From NCBI GenBank assembly GCA_017408045.1, contig JAFQVL010000063.1, positions 69,568-103,364 of the forward strand: a stretch of DNA of 33,797 nt, given 5' to 3'. The notes under the pieces are model-generated. The model ran no database searches. It was not told where the DNA came from and worked only from the letters and a program-made list of their open reading frames with translations. Origin of the DNA: Clostridia bacterium. GTDB taxonomy: Bacteria; Bacillota; Clostridia; Christensenellales; Borkfalkiaceae. Below are positions 1-8,562 of the stretch, in pieces; position 1 is the first letter of the stretch; each line of letters opens with the position of its first letter. A program made the position numbers and the translations under genes.

Positions 1-2133
1 GAAGGCGTCAGCTTTTTGATTCTCAACGATACCTTGTACTATCTCGATAGTATGTATGCGGCTTATCAAAGCGGTACGGCGAAAGTGATTACGGATAAAT
101 CGCTTATAAACACTCGCTTTTACGATAAAAACCAAGCATACAAAACCGTCGTGTTTACTTACGCAGAAGACGGTGAGGAAGTATCGGTTACCTATGATAT
201 AAAGTATTACACCGTAACGGAATACGAAGGGCAAACTACGGCTTACGATAACAACGATTATTTTGCGAATACTGGCAACAGCGTTCAAGTTTTGCCTAAC
301 AAAGGCACGGTAAAAATGCTAGTTATCCCCGTGTGGTTCAACGATTCCAACCTATTCTTTAACGAGTCTCAAAAAGAGCAAATTATAGAAGATATTGAAT
401 ATACGGTAAACGGTAATAGACCAAGCAGTGAACTCAAATCGTTAAAGCAGTATTACGAAGCGCAAAGCTACGGTGCAATCACGATGGATATCACGGTAAG
501 CGAGTTTTATCATACTTCTACTTCCTATCAAGACTACACCGATAATATAGAAGGCAAAGTAGGCAACGTCTATACTTTGGGAACGAACGCGATTGAGTGG
601 TATTTTGCGAATTATACGGAAGAAAAGTTTGAAGAATACGATTTGAACGGCGACGGGTATCTTGACGGTGCGATTTTGTATTACGCTTCCAATTATTACG
701 GTGCGGACAGCGATAAAAACAGAACAACGGCGTTTTCCATTAAAACGCATAGTTCGTATGAATGTGCCTTCAACACCTTGTCCTTTTGTCCGGTCGGTGG
801 GTTATATGGGCTGGATTACAAAAAACCGACTGGACAATTAACGTCCTCGGATTTATCCGCTACATACAGCAATGCTTTTATTGACAGTGCAAGAACGACC
901 ATTCACGAAGTGGGGCATATGTTTGGTAACGTCGATTTGTATGAAGATCAATTTGCCGACGAACGGTATTCGCCAGCAGGCAGCTTTATTATGCAGGACC
1001 GTAACTACGGGAGCCATGATCCCTATCACGTCAATAGAATAGGGTGGAGCAAGCCTGATATTTATGCGTCAAACGATTACCAGTTGGGCGAAAAAATCAC
1101 GATTCTTTTGGACGATTTTCAATCGAGCGGGCAAAATATCATTCTTACCAACACGTGGAATTCATCAAATTCCTTGTACGACGAATATCTAATCGTTGAA
1201 TTATTTGCGCCCGTCGGGATTAATGAATTTGATTCCAAAGTTACCTTTGCAAATAGATTAACCAGCGGAATTAGAGTATGGCACGTCAATTCCATATTGA
1301 CGGATGTATACGACGGCGGAAACAAAACTTCTCAAATCCTGAATACAGGACGATATGAATTGTCTTATTCTAATAATGACGTAACGAGTGAGTTTGACCT
1401 AGTTCATTTAATTCGAAACAATCCAAACGAACCGTACAACACGGGAAGCGGACCGCAAACGGGCGGGGTTTTGTTTGAGCAAGGCGATTCGTTCGATATG
1501 CAGACGTTCAAATCGCAGTTTATCAACGAAGATAAATTAGACAATGGCGAAAAACTTGGCTGGGCGTTCACGGTCGAGCGGATTTATGAAAATGAGGACG
1601 GTACGTACAGCGCTGTAATTACGTTGGAAAGAACGGATAATACGAGAACGGAATTTAGTAAGACGGTTGCGCTTAATCGTTCCGATTTAGCCGAACCTGA
1701 CGGCGAAGAAGAATATGGGGAAGATATTTTCGGCACGGACGGAGAATTCTCGTTGGTTTACAAATACGTAACGCCTCCTTCCGTATATGAGCAAGGGTAT
1801 CCCATTTCTTCCAAGGGTATGTGCCTTTTTGCGTCCGCCGACGGGAACGGGGGATATATTCAATTAACGCTTAAAGATATTGACGGAAAAGAGGTTCGTA
1901 TAGATTCTATATCCGTTACCTATTCTAAACTCACCAACGCATCTTTGAGCGTCTTTGTTGACGGAAACGCAGTAGACGGGCAACAGTTTGAGCCTGAAAA
2001 TGACAAAGCATACGGGTTTACGTATGAAGTAAACGCATCGTCCGTTCGTATTCAAAATCAATACAACGAAGAGATCAATCACTGGTCAATAATTGCTCTT
2101 TTAGATATTACAATACATTATACGATATTATAA
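1..2133 (+). CDS. M6-family (immune inhibitor A-like) metalloprotease, 5' end missing
   Basis: The reading frame is open from base 1 to the TAA at 2131-2133 (710 residues visible), so the true start and any signal peptide lie outside the window. The zinc site is HEVGHMFGNVDLY at visible residues 302-314 (base 904 onward), the HExxHxxGxxD pattern of M6 peptidases, with two zinc-binding His, the catalytic Glu and a downstream Asp. Residues before about 90 look like a beta-rich accessory domain. Residues from about 570 to the end look like a C-terminal beta-sandwich, possibly a binding module. There is no C-terminal membrane anchor or sortase motif. The family degrades extracellular proteins, so a secreted protein is likely. 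The family call is good; substrate is unknown. Confidence 0.85.
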   Translation, partial: EGVSFLILNDTLYYLDSMYAAYQSGTAKVITDKSLINTRFYDKNQAYKTVVFTYAEDGEEVSVTYDIKYYTVTEYEGQTTAYDNNDYFANTGNSVQVLPNKGTVKMLVIPVWFNDSNLFFNESQKEQIIEDIEYTVNGNRPSSELKSLKQYYEAQSYGAITMDITVSEFYHTSTSYQDYTDNIEGKVGNVYTLGTNAIEWYFANYTEEKFEEYDLNGDGYLDGAILYYASNYYGADSDKNRTTAFSIKTHSSYECAFNTLSFCPVGGLYGLDYKKPTGQLTSSDLSATYSNAFIDSARTTIHEVGHMFGNVDLYEDQFADERYSPAGSFIMQDRNYGSHDPYHVNRIGWSKPDIYASNDYQLGEKITILLDDFQSSGQNIILTNTWNSSNSLYDEYLIVELFAPVGINEFDSKVTFANRLTSGIRVWHVNSILTDVYDGGNKTSQILNTGRYELSYSNNDVTSEFDLVHLIRNNPNEPYNTGSGPQTGGVLFEQGDSFDMQTFKSQFINEDKLDNGEKLGWAFTVERIYENEDGTYSAVITLERTDNTRTEFSKTVALNRSDLAEPDGEEEYGEDIFGTDGEFSLVYKYVTPPSVYEQGYPISSKGMCLFASADGNGGYIQLTLKDIDGKEVRIDSISVTYSKLTNASLSVFVDGNAVDGQQFEPENDKAYGFTYEVNASSVRIQNQYNEEINHWSIIALLDITIHYTIL

Positions 2134-2153
2134 ACGATACACTATTATTTTCT

Positions 2154-2159
2154 TATAAT
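2154..2159 (+). promoter_or_regulatory. possible -10 box upstream of the YhcH-family gene
   Basis: A perfect TATAAT lies 108 bases before the start at 2267, but no convincing -35 is seen at 16-18 bases upstream. An imperfect stem-loop (AACGCACC / GGTAGCGTT, 2222-2242) lies between it and the ribosome binding site. Weak call. Confidence 0.3.
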
Positions 2160-2266
2160 GACGAGAAAAGTTATGTCGAGACGTTGGTTTGCCTTGCGCG
2201 CAAAGCGGATAAATAAAAAACAACGCACCTCACGGTAGCGTTAAAATAAATAAAAGGAGAAAAATT

Positions 2267-2725
2267 ATGATCTTTGATACCTTACAAAACTGCGAAAAAT
2301 ATTACGGCGTACACAATGCTTTTGCAAAAGCGTTTGACTTTATCAAAAAAGCGGTAGAAGAAAACTACGCCGTCGGTAAATATGAAATAGACGGCAGAAA
2401 AATTCACGCTTCCGTGCAAGAATACAATGGCAAAGCCGAGGCAGATGCAAAATACGAAGGACATAGAAAATATATCGACATTCAATACATCGCTTGCGGC
2501 GCAGAATATATGCAGGTCGTAGACGTTCAAAAAGCAACGTTAAAGACCGACTACAACGAAGAAAAGGACGTCGAATTTTATCACGACTCCGAGAAAGCAG
2601 GAAAAATCCTTGTCGAAGCAGGGGAGTACGGGATTTTCTTCCCCAACGATATCCATAAACCGGCTCTTGCCGTTGACAGTAATTCTGCTCCTATCAAAAA
2701 AATTTTGGTAAAAATAGCGCTCTAA
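2267..2725 (+). CDS. YhcH/YjgK/YiaL family protein (DUF386)
   Basis: This 152-residue protein has the family length and hallmarks: EGHRKYIDIQYI near residues 65-76 and FFPNDIHKP near residues 125-133. Members are small cupin-like beta-barrel proteins found in sugar operons; some act as sialic acid (N-acetylneuraminate) anomerases and others are annotated as beta-galactosidase beta-subunit-like. The start is fixed by AAAGGAG a few bases upstream. It is followed after 49 bases by an SGNH hydrolase gene with its own ribosome binding site, so the two may be co-transcribed and both act on sugars. The exact substrate cannot be read from the sequence. Confidence 0.88.
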   Translation: MIFDTLQNCEKYYGVHNAFAKAFDFIKKAVEENYAVGKYEIDGRKIHASVQEYNGKAEADAKYEGHRKYIDIQYIACGAEYMQVVDVQKATLKTDYNEEKDVEFYHDSEKAGKILVEAGEYGIFFPNDIHKPALAVDSNSAPIKKILVKIAL

Positions 2726-2774
2726 ATAGGCGCGAACTGGCGTTTATAATCCGTCAAAATAAAAAGGAGAAAGA

Positions 2775-3419
2775 ATGAAAAAGATTGTTTTGATTGGCGA
2801 TTCTATTAGAATGGGCTACGATAAGTACGTTAAGGACGCTTTGAGCGGAACTGCCGAAGTGTTTTATCCTGCCGACAATTGTCGATTTGCCGTGCACCTC
2901 TTACGGTATATGCACGAATGGAAAGCAAAGGGAAATTGGGGCGATGACGTTGATCTGGTGCATTGGAACGCAGGGCTCTGGGATGCGCTGGAATTGTTCG
3001 GCGACGAGCCGCTTACCTCTCTTCCCTATTACGGCGAAGCGATTGCGCGGATAGACAAAAGACTTCGTATGCTGTTCCCGAAAGCAAAACTCGTATTCGC
3101 AACGTCAACGACCGTAAACGAAAAAATCGCGAACCCCGACTTTATGCGCCACAACGCAACCATCGAAAAATACAACGCCGTTGCGCTGCGCGCTCTGGAA
3201 GGAACGGATACCGTGATCAACGATTTGTATCCGCTTACGGCATCCCTTCCTGATTCGTATCATTCCGACTGGGTGCATTTCTACACGCCGGAAGGCACGG
3301 AACAGATAGGCGGCAGGGTTTTGTCTGTGATTTGCGACCTTCTTGATATTAAAGCCGAGCAGATCAATATCAAAGATTTTAAACCCGAAAATTATTCAAA
3401 GAGCAATATCGGATACTAA
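2775..3419 (+). CDS. SGNH/GDSL-type hydrolase
   Basis: This 214-residue protein has the SGNH blocks in order: IGDSI at residues 7-11 with Ser10 as likely nucleophile, WNAGLWD with Asn65 as likely oxyanion residue, and SDWVHF with Asp165 and His168 as the rest of the triad. There is no signal peptide, so it is probably cytoplasmic. Family members are esterases or deacetylases on carbohydrates and lipids. AAGGAG sits just before the ATG. It follows the YhcH-family gene in the same orientation and ends at a strong bidirectional terminator. Confidence 0.85.
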   Translation: MKKIVLIGDSIRMGYDKYVKDALSGTAEVFYPADNCRFAVHLLRYMHEWKAKGNWGDDVDLVHWNAGLWDALELFGDEPLTSLPYYGEAIARIDKRLRMLFPKAKLVFATSTTVNEKIANPDFMRHNATIEKYNAVALRALEGTDTVINDLYPLTASLPDSYHSDWVHFYTPEGTEQIGGRVLSVICDLLDIKAEQINIKDFKPENYSKSNIGY

Positions 3420-3454
3420 GTCGTTAGGCGCATGGAATGAATGATTACATAAAA

Positions 3455-3492
3455 AAAACTCCCCGAAGGTAAAATCAACTTCGGGGAGTTTT
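3455..3492. terminator. bidirectional terminator between convergent genes
   Basis: The stem AAAACTCCCCGAAG / CTTCGGGGAGTTTT (14 bp) with a 10-base loop is flanked by A's on the left and T's on the right, so it can terminate both the SGNH hydrolase (plus) and the RyR-like membrane protein (minus). Confidence 0.9.
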
Positions 3493-3516
3493 GCTGTAAG
3501 ATTGGTAAAGAGGGGC

Positions 3517-5571
3517 TTACTCTTTTTTCACAATAGAATATCCCAGTTTCGTCAAGGCGTCGTACAGCCCGTCGATGACCATATAATCATAACGATAAAT
3601 GGAATCCAAGGCGTTTTTGTCCACCGTTTCGACGTCCTTTTCTTTTTTGTCGCTGGCGGCTTTTATAACTTGATGTTTATGCTCGATGAGCGCGTCCAAC
3701 CCCTCGTAGGTCGTCAAGCAGGCGTGGCGCAGATTTTTTACGTTCTTATGCTGTAAGACGTCCTTGCCTTTTGAATTGCGCGTCCAAGTAAAATCCTTAA
3801 AGGGAAGCGGCTTATAGCCGGACAACAAATAGTAAGCGTTCCAGCGCGAATGTTCGATAAATGCTAAGACGTTTGCCGTTCTCGTTTCAAAGAAAAATTG
3901 ACGATCTTTTCCTAAGTCTTTCATAAAGGCATCGGGGCAAAGCTTTTCAAAATCTTCCTTGGAAATTCCTGTTCCCGCCTCTTTCTTCAACGCAAACCCT
4001 AAAAGATACAACTTAAAATAAATACTGAGCGCTGCGTTGACGTTCGAATACTGCTCCACAACGGGGAGTTTCTGCCATTCTCGCAGCTGAAACCATTTGC
4101 TTTTCGAACAATCGTTATACAAATCGTTGACGTTTTGTGCAAGCTGCATCAAATCGTCGTTTACGATGTTTTCATGCAAGAATACCTCTTCGTTTTCTCC
4201 GAAATAAACGATATTTTCATCGTCGCGATTGAGCAAACGGTTTTCCTTTTCTTTTGCGCGGACGAAAATTTTATAATGGTCTTTGGCTTCGAGGGCGTTG
4301 TTCAATTCGTGCGCAAAAGCGGCGTCTTTAAAATCATCGGAGAGGGAAATGATAAAATAGGTGTAGGAGTCTTCATGGACCAGTTCGCGAACCTGCTTGC
4401 GAATCTTTGCATCGTGCGCGTCCATCGGTTGAATTTCTCTTAAATCGCAAATCTTTTCCGCGGGGGGTAAGTCGGAACGTGCAAACAGTTGCTCGTATTC
4501 GTTCAACAGTTTGATAAAATATTCGTTATTTAACTGCTCTCCGTTGTTTTCATAAGCGTAATAGTGCACGGGCGCGGAGCACAGTTTGCCGTCTTTTTCT
4601 CTTGCGAATTGAAAGCCCGTTGCCATCAATTTAAACAGCTCGTAGTTCACCTTTCCAAAGCCGAAAAATACGACGTTGATTGCTTTTCCGTCTTTCAGCG
4701 TCTTATTTTCACGGAAAAAATCGTTCGGGATATATTTCGTGATGGGGTGTTCGCAAACGAATCGCCTTGCCATAAGCTCGTAGCGGCAGAAGGGCAGAAC
4801 GAAAGAATTTGCGTTTTTGGAAATTTCCGAAAGGTATTGTTCGCGAACCATACTCATTTCGTTTGCGTCCACCTCTATATGCAAAAACAACCGCTTATCG
4901 GCTTTGGCTTTGAGAGCTTCAAAGCACGACAAAATCGAGGAATAGGAATATCCGCTGTCCCGAAAGACGATCAGATGATGTTCTTTGCCTTTTAAGCATT
5001 TTGAAACGATTTGCAAGGTTAACGGCGCTTTATGTACGGCGTAGCCTTGTTTGAGTAAGGACGAATAATCCTGCTTGTCGATACTTTCCACCCACAGTAC
5101 GGCGGTCGGGTGTTTTTTCAAATACTCCAGGGCGCTGGCAGACGTGCCGATGACGATATCCCCGCCTGAAAGAAAGCGTTTGTGCTTGCGGATTGCATTT
5201 GCAATCGTCGAGCCAAACAGCGCGAAAACGCTGAAAATAAACGTCAAAACGGAAAGGATACAAGCCCCGATGGTCGCTGCGTAGAACCAAGGCTCTGCCT
5301 CGCTTAACGGCAAGAGGATCTCGTCGTTCAAATCCATAGCAATCATGGAAAGGGTTTCGTGAATCAGCTTGAATAACGTGTAAAAAGTAAGAGAAGTACC
5401 CTGATAGATTGTCGCCGTTAAATACAGAGAATAGATCAATAGAAAGACGGGTACTAAATAAACAAGACTGTTTTTATCAACTACTGCTTTCTTTTTGACC
5501 ATTCGATAGCCAAGAAGTCCGACGAGCCCTGCTTCCATACATAAAAACAAGATACTGATTACTGTGTACAT
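3517..5571 (-). CDS. three-TM protein with TrkA-like Rossmann regions and a C-terminal RyR-like domain
   Basis: The 684-residue protein has predicted membrane helices at about 4-22, 36-55 and 98-122. Two Rossmann-like regions follow, starting near 138 (DIVIGTSASA) and 298 (INVVFFGFGKVNYELFKLMA, a GxGxxN-type loop), as in TrkA-N/RCK proteins. The C-terminus has EHSRWNAYYLLSGY (573-586), RHACLTTYEGLDAL (615-628) and a final LTKLGY. This matches the pattern of RyR-type domains: E-x-x-H-x-x-W, GW/GY, H-P-x-L-x-x-Y-x-x-L, end L-x-x-L-G. The frame can be read upstream of 5571, but a perfect promoter (5603-5631) lies inside that extension and MYTVIS has GGAG upstream, so 5571 is the start. It is divergent from a GDPD-TIR pair. 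A nucleotide-sensing membrane sensor or effector is inferred. Confidence 0.8.
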   Translation of the reverse strand: MYTVISILFLCMEAGLVGLLGYRMVKKKAVVDKNSLVYLVPVFLLIYSLYLTATIYQGTSLTFYTLFKLIHETLSMIAMDLNDEILLPLSEAEPWFYAATIGACILSVLTFIFSVFALFGSTIANAIRKHKRFLSGGDIVIGTSASALEYLKKHPTAVLWVESIDKQDYSSLLKQGYAVHKAPLTLQIVSKCLKGKEHHLIVFRDSGYSYSSILSCFEALKAKADKRLFLHIEVDANEMSMVREQYLSEISKNANSFVLPFCRYELMARRFVCEHPITKYIPNDFFRENKTLKDGKAINVVFFGFGKVNYELFKLMATGFQFAREKDGKLCSAPVHYYAYENNGEQLNNEYFIKLLNEYEQLFARSDLPPAEKICDLREIQPMDAHDAKIRKQVRELVHEDSYTYFIISLSDDFKDAAFAHELNNALEAKDHYKIFVRAKEKENRLLNRDDENIVYFGENEEVFLHENIVNDDLMQLAQNVNDLYNDCSKSKWFQLREWQKLPVVEQYSNVNAALSIYFKLYLLGFALKKEAGTGISKEDFEKLCPDAFMKDLGKDRQFFFETRTANVLAFIEHSRWNAYYLLSGYKPLPFKDFTWTRNSKGKDVLQHKNVKNLRHACLTTYEGLDALIEHKHQVIKAASDKKEKDVETVDKNALDSIYRYDYMVIDGLYDALTKLGYSIVKKE

Positions 5572-5602
5572 AATACGTCCGCTCCAGGATAAATGTACAC
5601 CT

Positions 5603-5631
5603 ATTATAATGCAAAACCGCATAGAAGTCAA
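5603..5631 (-). promoter_or_regulatory. promoter of the RyR-like membrane protein gene
   Basis: Read on the minus strand: TTGACT (5631-5626), 17-base spacer, TATAAT (5608-5603). The predicted transcript start is about 25 bases before the ATG at 5571, which supports the shortened start. Confidence 0.88.
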
Positions 5632-5674
5632 TCTTTTTCGTTTAAGTCTGCTTGTCGAAAAATAAAAAAAAGGA

Positions 5675-5703
5675 TTGACTTTTTTTCGTTTGTAAGTTAT
5701 ACT
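5675..5703 (+). promoter_or_regulatory. promoter of the GDPD-TIR operon
   Basis: TTGACT (5675-5680), 17-base spacer, TATACT (5698-5703), 19 bases before the ATG at 5723. It stands back to back with the minus-strand promoter; the two -35 boxes are 43 bases apart. Confidence 0.85.
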
Positions 5704-5722
5704 GATAGCAGAGGGTAAATTT

Positions 5723-6463
5723 ATGAAAAAAGGGTACCATGCATTAAACGAAAATTTTATCGGCAGCAAGATTGCACACAGGGGGCTTCATTCAGACACA
5801 GTCAGCGAAAATTCCTTGCAGGCGTTCGCGCTTGCGATTGAAAAGGGATTTGCTATTGAAATAGACATTCATCTTATGCGCGACGGGGAACTGGCTGTCG
5901 TGCACGATTCCGACTTGACCCGCGTGACGGGGCAAACGGCCGTGGTGGAGAACTTGTCTTCGGCGGAGCTGCAAAACTACCCTCTGAAATTGAACGGAGA
6001 AAAAATCCCTACGCTCAAGGAAACGCTGGCGCTCATCGACGGGAGAGTACCGCTTTTAATCGAATTGAAATTCGAAAAAGAGTTTGACAAAAATCAGGCG
6101 GACGCGTTGCTTGCGCAGCTTGCGGAATATCCGTATAAGGATAAAATCGCGTTGCAGTCCTTTCATCCTGCGGCGGTGAGATACTTGAAAAAGAAAACGA
6201 AGGAATATTCGGTCGGATTTTTGGCTTCGTATCGTTCGGGCAGGGGGAAGTTGACTGCCTATCTTTTGAAATCGTTGGCTCTGTTTGGTTGGATGAAGGC
6301 GGATTTCGTGTCTTACGATATCAATTATTTGCCGAATAAGTATGTCAGCAAAAAACAAAAACAGGGATACCCGCTCTTTGTTTGGACGGTCAATACGCCT
6401 GAAAAGCTGGAAAAAGCGCTTGCGCTTGCGGACGGGATTATTTTTGAAAAGATAGAGGTGTAA
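5723..6463 (+). CDS. glycerophosphodiester phosphodiesterase family protein
   Basis: This 246-residue protein has the GDPD catalytic layout: AHRG at 18-21, SEN at 28-30, EIDIH with Glu46 and Asp48, VVHD with His61, and LIELK with Glu114. The C-terminal FVWTVN motif is also typical. The family hydrolyses glycerophosphodiesters to glycerol-3-phosphate and an alcohol, using divalent metal. There is no signal peptide, so a cytoplasmic enzyme is likely. It is the first gene of a two-gene unit: the TIR gene starts 2 bases after its stop, with GAGGTG at its 3' end serving as ribosome binding site. This coupling with a TIR gene is unusual and may mean the enzyme acts on lipid phosphodiesters or a related signal; that is inference. 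Confidence 0.9.
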   Translation: MKKGYHALNENFIGSKIAHRGLHSDTVSENSLQAFALAIEKGFAIEIDIHLMRDGELAVVHDSDLTRVTGQTAVVENLSSAELQNYPLKLNGEKIPTLKETLALIDGRVPLLIELKFEKEFDKNQADALLAQLAEYPYKDKIALQSFHPAAVRYLKKKTKEYSVGFLASYRSGRGKLTAYLLKSLALFGWMKADFVSYDINYLPNKYVSKKQKQGYPLFVWTVNTPEKLEKALALADGIIFEKIEV

Positions 6464-6465
6464 AA

Positions 6466-7809
6466 ATGGAAAAAACCAAGGTTTTGTACTGGGCGGATTT
6501 TAAAAAAAGTTATTCTCGGCATTTGATTAAAAAATTACAGGAAATCAATCCGTCGTTGGAATTTACCATACTCGATCATATCGTAGATATTCTTTCCCCG
6601 AACGTGGACGTATTCGATTACCAAATCGTGATGATACAAGTTACGGACGTAACGAAATTCTCCGCCAGCGAAAGCGAGCGAGAAAAAATCGGCGAGCTTT
6701 TAGAAGAGTTTGCAGACGAAGGGAACAAGTTGATCGTTTCGCACGACGTTGTTTATCGCCGCACGAGAAACGAAGTTTTGCAGGAAATGTATCATTATAA
6801 AATCAATAACTTTGCCCGAGAAAACAACGTAAAGTACACCAAGACGAGCTACTGTAAGCAAGTGGAAGCGTTCTCCTCTCTGCCCAGCGTATTTTCGCTT
6901 GCCGACGGAGAGCTTTGTTGGGGGGATATTTCGCAGCTTCAGGATAAAAAAATCTTTTTCGACACCGTTGTGGTCGATCCGCAGACGGGGAAGAGGTTGC
7001 GTATTCCTTTGGTGTTTGGGAAGATTTACGGCGGCGGACAACTCATTTGGTTTAATACGGGCGACGCTTACGACGAGCCCCCTGCGCCGATCACCGAGCT
7101 GGATGAAAACTTCGTCAAGCTGCTTGCGGAATGTATCAGCGTCGATTTAAATAGTTTGAAAAAGCCCGAATACCACAACGAAGAGATTTTGGCGCAATTA
7201 CATAAGTGTGATTTTTCCAAGCCGTTCTCCTTTATTTGTTATTCTGCGGCGGATAGTTCGAGAGTATATCAAAACTGTTTGGTGCTCGATAAGCTCGGCG
7301 TCAATTATTTCTTGGATTTCAAAAACATCACTTCCGCTACGCCGGGGAGTGAGGGGTGGAAAGAAAACGTACACGAGGCGCTCGACCACGAGAACTGCAC
7401 TTCGGCGTTCGTGTTTATGTCCGAGGATTTCTTAAACAGCTCCAACTGTTTTTACGAGCTGCAAAAAATGAACGCGTTTGAAAAGAAATTCGTTCCCATT
7501 TTGCTGGGCGTAAGTATGGACATGGAGAGAACGTTGGAGATTATTCAGGAATGGGATTCTCTTACCTACGAGGAAAAAATCAAGACCTTTAAAGACATTT
7601 TGGCGATTCGCAAAAAGGAAAACAACGGTGGCGTGCAAATCAATCAGCTCGTCTATCATTGTCATCGCGACCTGCGCCACTTTAAAAACGTGCAGCTTGT
7701 GGAAACGATTTTGGAAAATTGCAACTTACAGCTTTCCGACTCGAAAGAATACTTTGAAAAAATCGACGAGATTTTAGAGGCTTGCGATTTAAAGAACTTG
7801 TTTAGTTAA
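6466..7809 (+). CDS. TIR-domain protein with an N-terminal ThuA/glutamine-amidotransferase-like region
   Basis: The 447-residue protein carries a TIR domain at about residues 252-350. FSFICYSAADSSRV begins it, LDFKNITSATPGSEGWKENV fits the region before helix C, AFVFMSEDFLNSS fits strand D, and CFYELQKM places Glu331 at the position of the catalytic Glu of NADase TIR domains. Residues 1-230 resemble a flavodoxin-like amidotransferase/ThuA fold, with alternating strands, NKLIVSHDVVYRR at 87-99 and GGGQLIWFNTGD at 189-200, but no obvious nucleophilic Cys triad. The tail (about 350-447) is helical. TIR proteins of bacteria often cleave NAD+ or make cyclic ADP-ribose variants; enzymatic activity here is inferred. 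It is co-transcribed with the GDPD gene and divergent from the RyR-like gene. Confidence 0.85.
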   Translation: MEKTKVLYWADFKKSYSRHLIKKLQEINPSLEFTILDHIVDILSPNVDVFDYQIVMIQVTDVTKFSASESEREKIGELLEEFADEGNKLIVSHDVVYRRTRNEVLQEMYHYKINNFARENNVKYTKTSYCKQVEAFSSLPSVFSLADGELCWGDISQLQDKKIFFDTVVVDPQTGKRLRIPLVFGKIYGGGQLIWFNTGDAYDEPPAPITELDENFVKLLAECISVDLNSLKKPEYHNEEILAQLHKCDFSKPFSFICYSAADSSRVYQNCLVLDKLGVNYFLDFKNITSATPGSEGWKENVHEALDHENCTSAFVFMSEDFLNSSNCFYELQKMNAFEKKFVPILLGVSMDMERTLEIIQEWDSLTYEEKIKTFKDILAIRKKENNGGVQINQLVYHCHRDLRHFKNVQLVETILENCNLQLSDSKEYFEKIDEILEACDLKNLFS

Positions 7810-7821
7810 AAATCAACAAAT

Positions 7822-7850
7822 TTGACAATGCTTCTAAAAAAATGTATAAT
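7822..7850 (+). promoter_or_regulatory. promoter of the DUF308-like gene
   Basis: TTGACA (7822-7827), 17-base spacer, TATAAT (7845-7850): a consensus promoter just after the TIR stop codon. It shows that the next gene is a separate transcription unit. Confidence 0.88.
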
Positions 7851-7918
7851 ATAAGTATAGACGGAAAAAGCCTTGATGCCTCGGCGGTTTCCGAAAGAAA
7901 AGTGAAAGGAGAAAGAAT

Positions 7919-8395
7919 ATGGCAAAGAAAAAGCAATTAAAGCTTCCCGAAGGGTTGATAACGTCTTTGTTTATGGTGGCGCTGGGGATTCTGTTCCTCA
8001 TTATGAAAGGCGGCGTCATTGGTTTGGCGGTTACCATTTTGGGCGTCGCTTTGCTGGTGTCTGCGGTGATGGATTTCTTAAATAAAGACATTACGACCTG
8101 CATAGTGAAAGCAATTATCGGCGTGTGCGTTTTGGTGTTCGGACACCTGTTCGTAGACGTAGCGGTCATCATCGTTGCGGCGGTGGTGCTGGTATACGGT
8201 GCATTGGAGTTGTTCGAGCTAATCAAAGCGAAGAAAAAGGACGTTGCCTGCTACATCAAGCCTGTCGTGATCGTCGTGATTGCGGCGGCGCTGCTGATTA
8301 GTAAATGGCTGGTGTTCGATTGGCTGTTTATCATCATCGGCGTGTTGTTCCTTGTTGAGGGCGCTTTGGGCGTTTGGAACGAGCTGAAAAAATAA
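7919..8395 (+). CDS. DUF308/HdeD-like small membrane protein
   Basis: This 158-residue protein has a basic N-terminus (MAKKKQLK) and about six short hydrophobic segments in pairs, with repeated G-V/I-x-L-L-V/x-E/x-G patterns (VTILGVALLVSAVMDF, VVLVYGALELFELI, IIGVLFLVEGALGVW). This internal repetition is typical of DUF308/HdeD-like proteins. Function is unknown; some relatives are linked to acid stress. AAAGGAG precedes the ATG, and the gene has its own promoter and terminator. Confidence 0.75.
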   Translation: MAKKKQLKLPEGLITSLFMVALGILFLIMKGGVIGLAVTILGVALLVSAVMDFLNKDITTCIVKAIIGVCVLVFGHLFVDVAVIIVAAVVLVYGALELFELIKAKKKDVACYIKPVVIVVIAAALLISKWLVFDWLFIIIGVLFLVEGALGVWNELKK

Positions 8396-8411
8396 AAAAT
8401 ATCAACAACGC

Positions 8412-8440
8412 AAAACCCTGCCTACACGGCAGGGTTTTTT
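8412..8440 (+). terminator. terminator after the DUF308-like gene
   Basis: Stem AACCCTGCC / GGCAGGGTT with loop TACAC, followed by TTTT. Confidence 0.88.
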
Positions 8441-8484
8441 ACGTAAAAGATTGTAAATTCACTCGTAAAAAATCGTTTTTCCTA

Positions 8485-8514
8485 TTGACAATTTTGGGAA
8501 TTTGGGTGTATAAT
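8485..8514 (+). promoter_or_regulatory. promoter of the ROK kinase gene
   Basis: TTGACA (8485-8490), 18-base spacer, TATAAT (8509-8514), about 48 bases before the ATG. Confidence 0.85.
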
Positions 8515-8562
8515 ACAATGGGCGAAAAGGTTTGCCTTATAGGCGATAAATAAGGAGTAAGT

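Noticed and set aside
5572-5769. N-terminal extension of the RyR-like protein
   Set aside because: The promoter of the gene lies within it, and the extra residues do not resemble the family.
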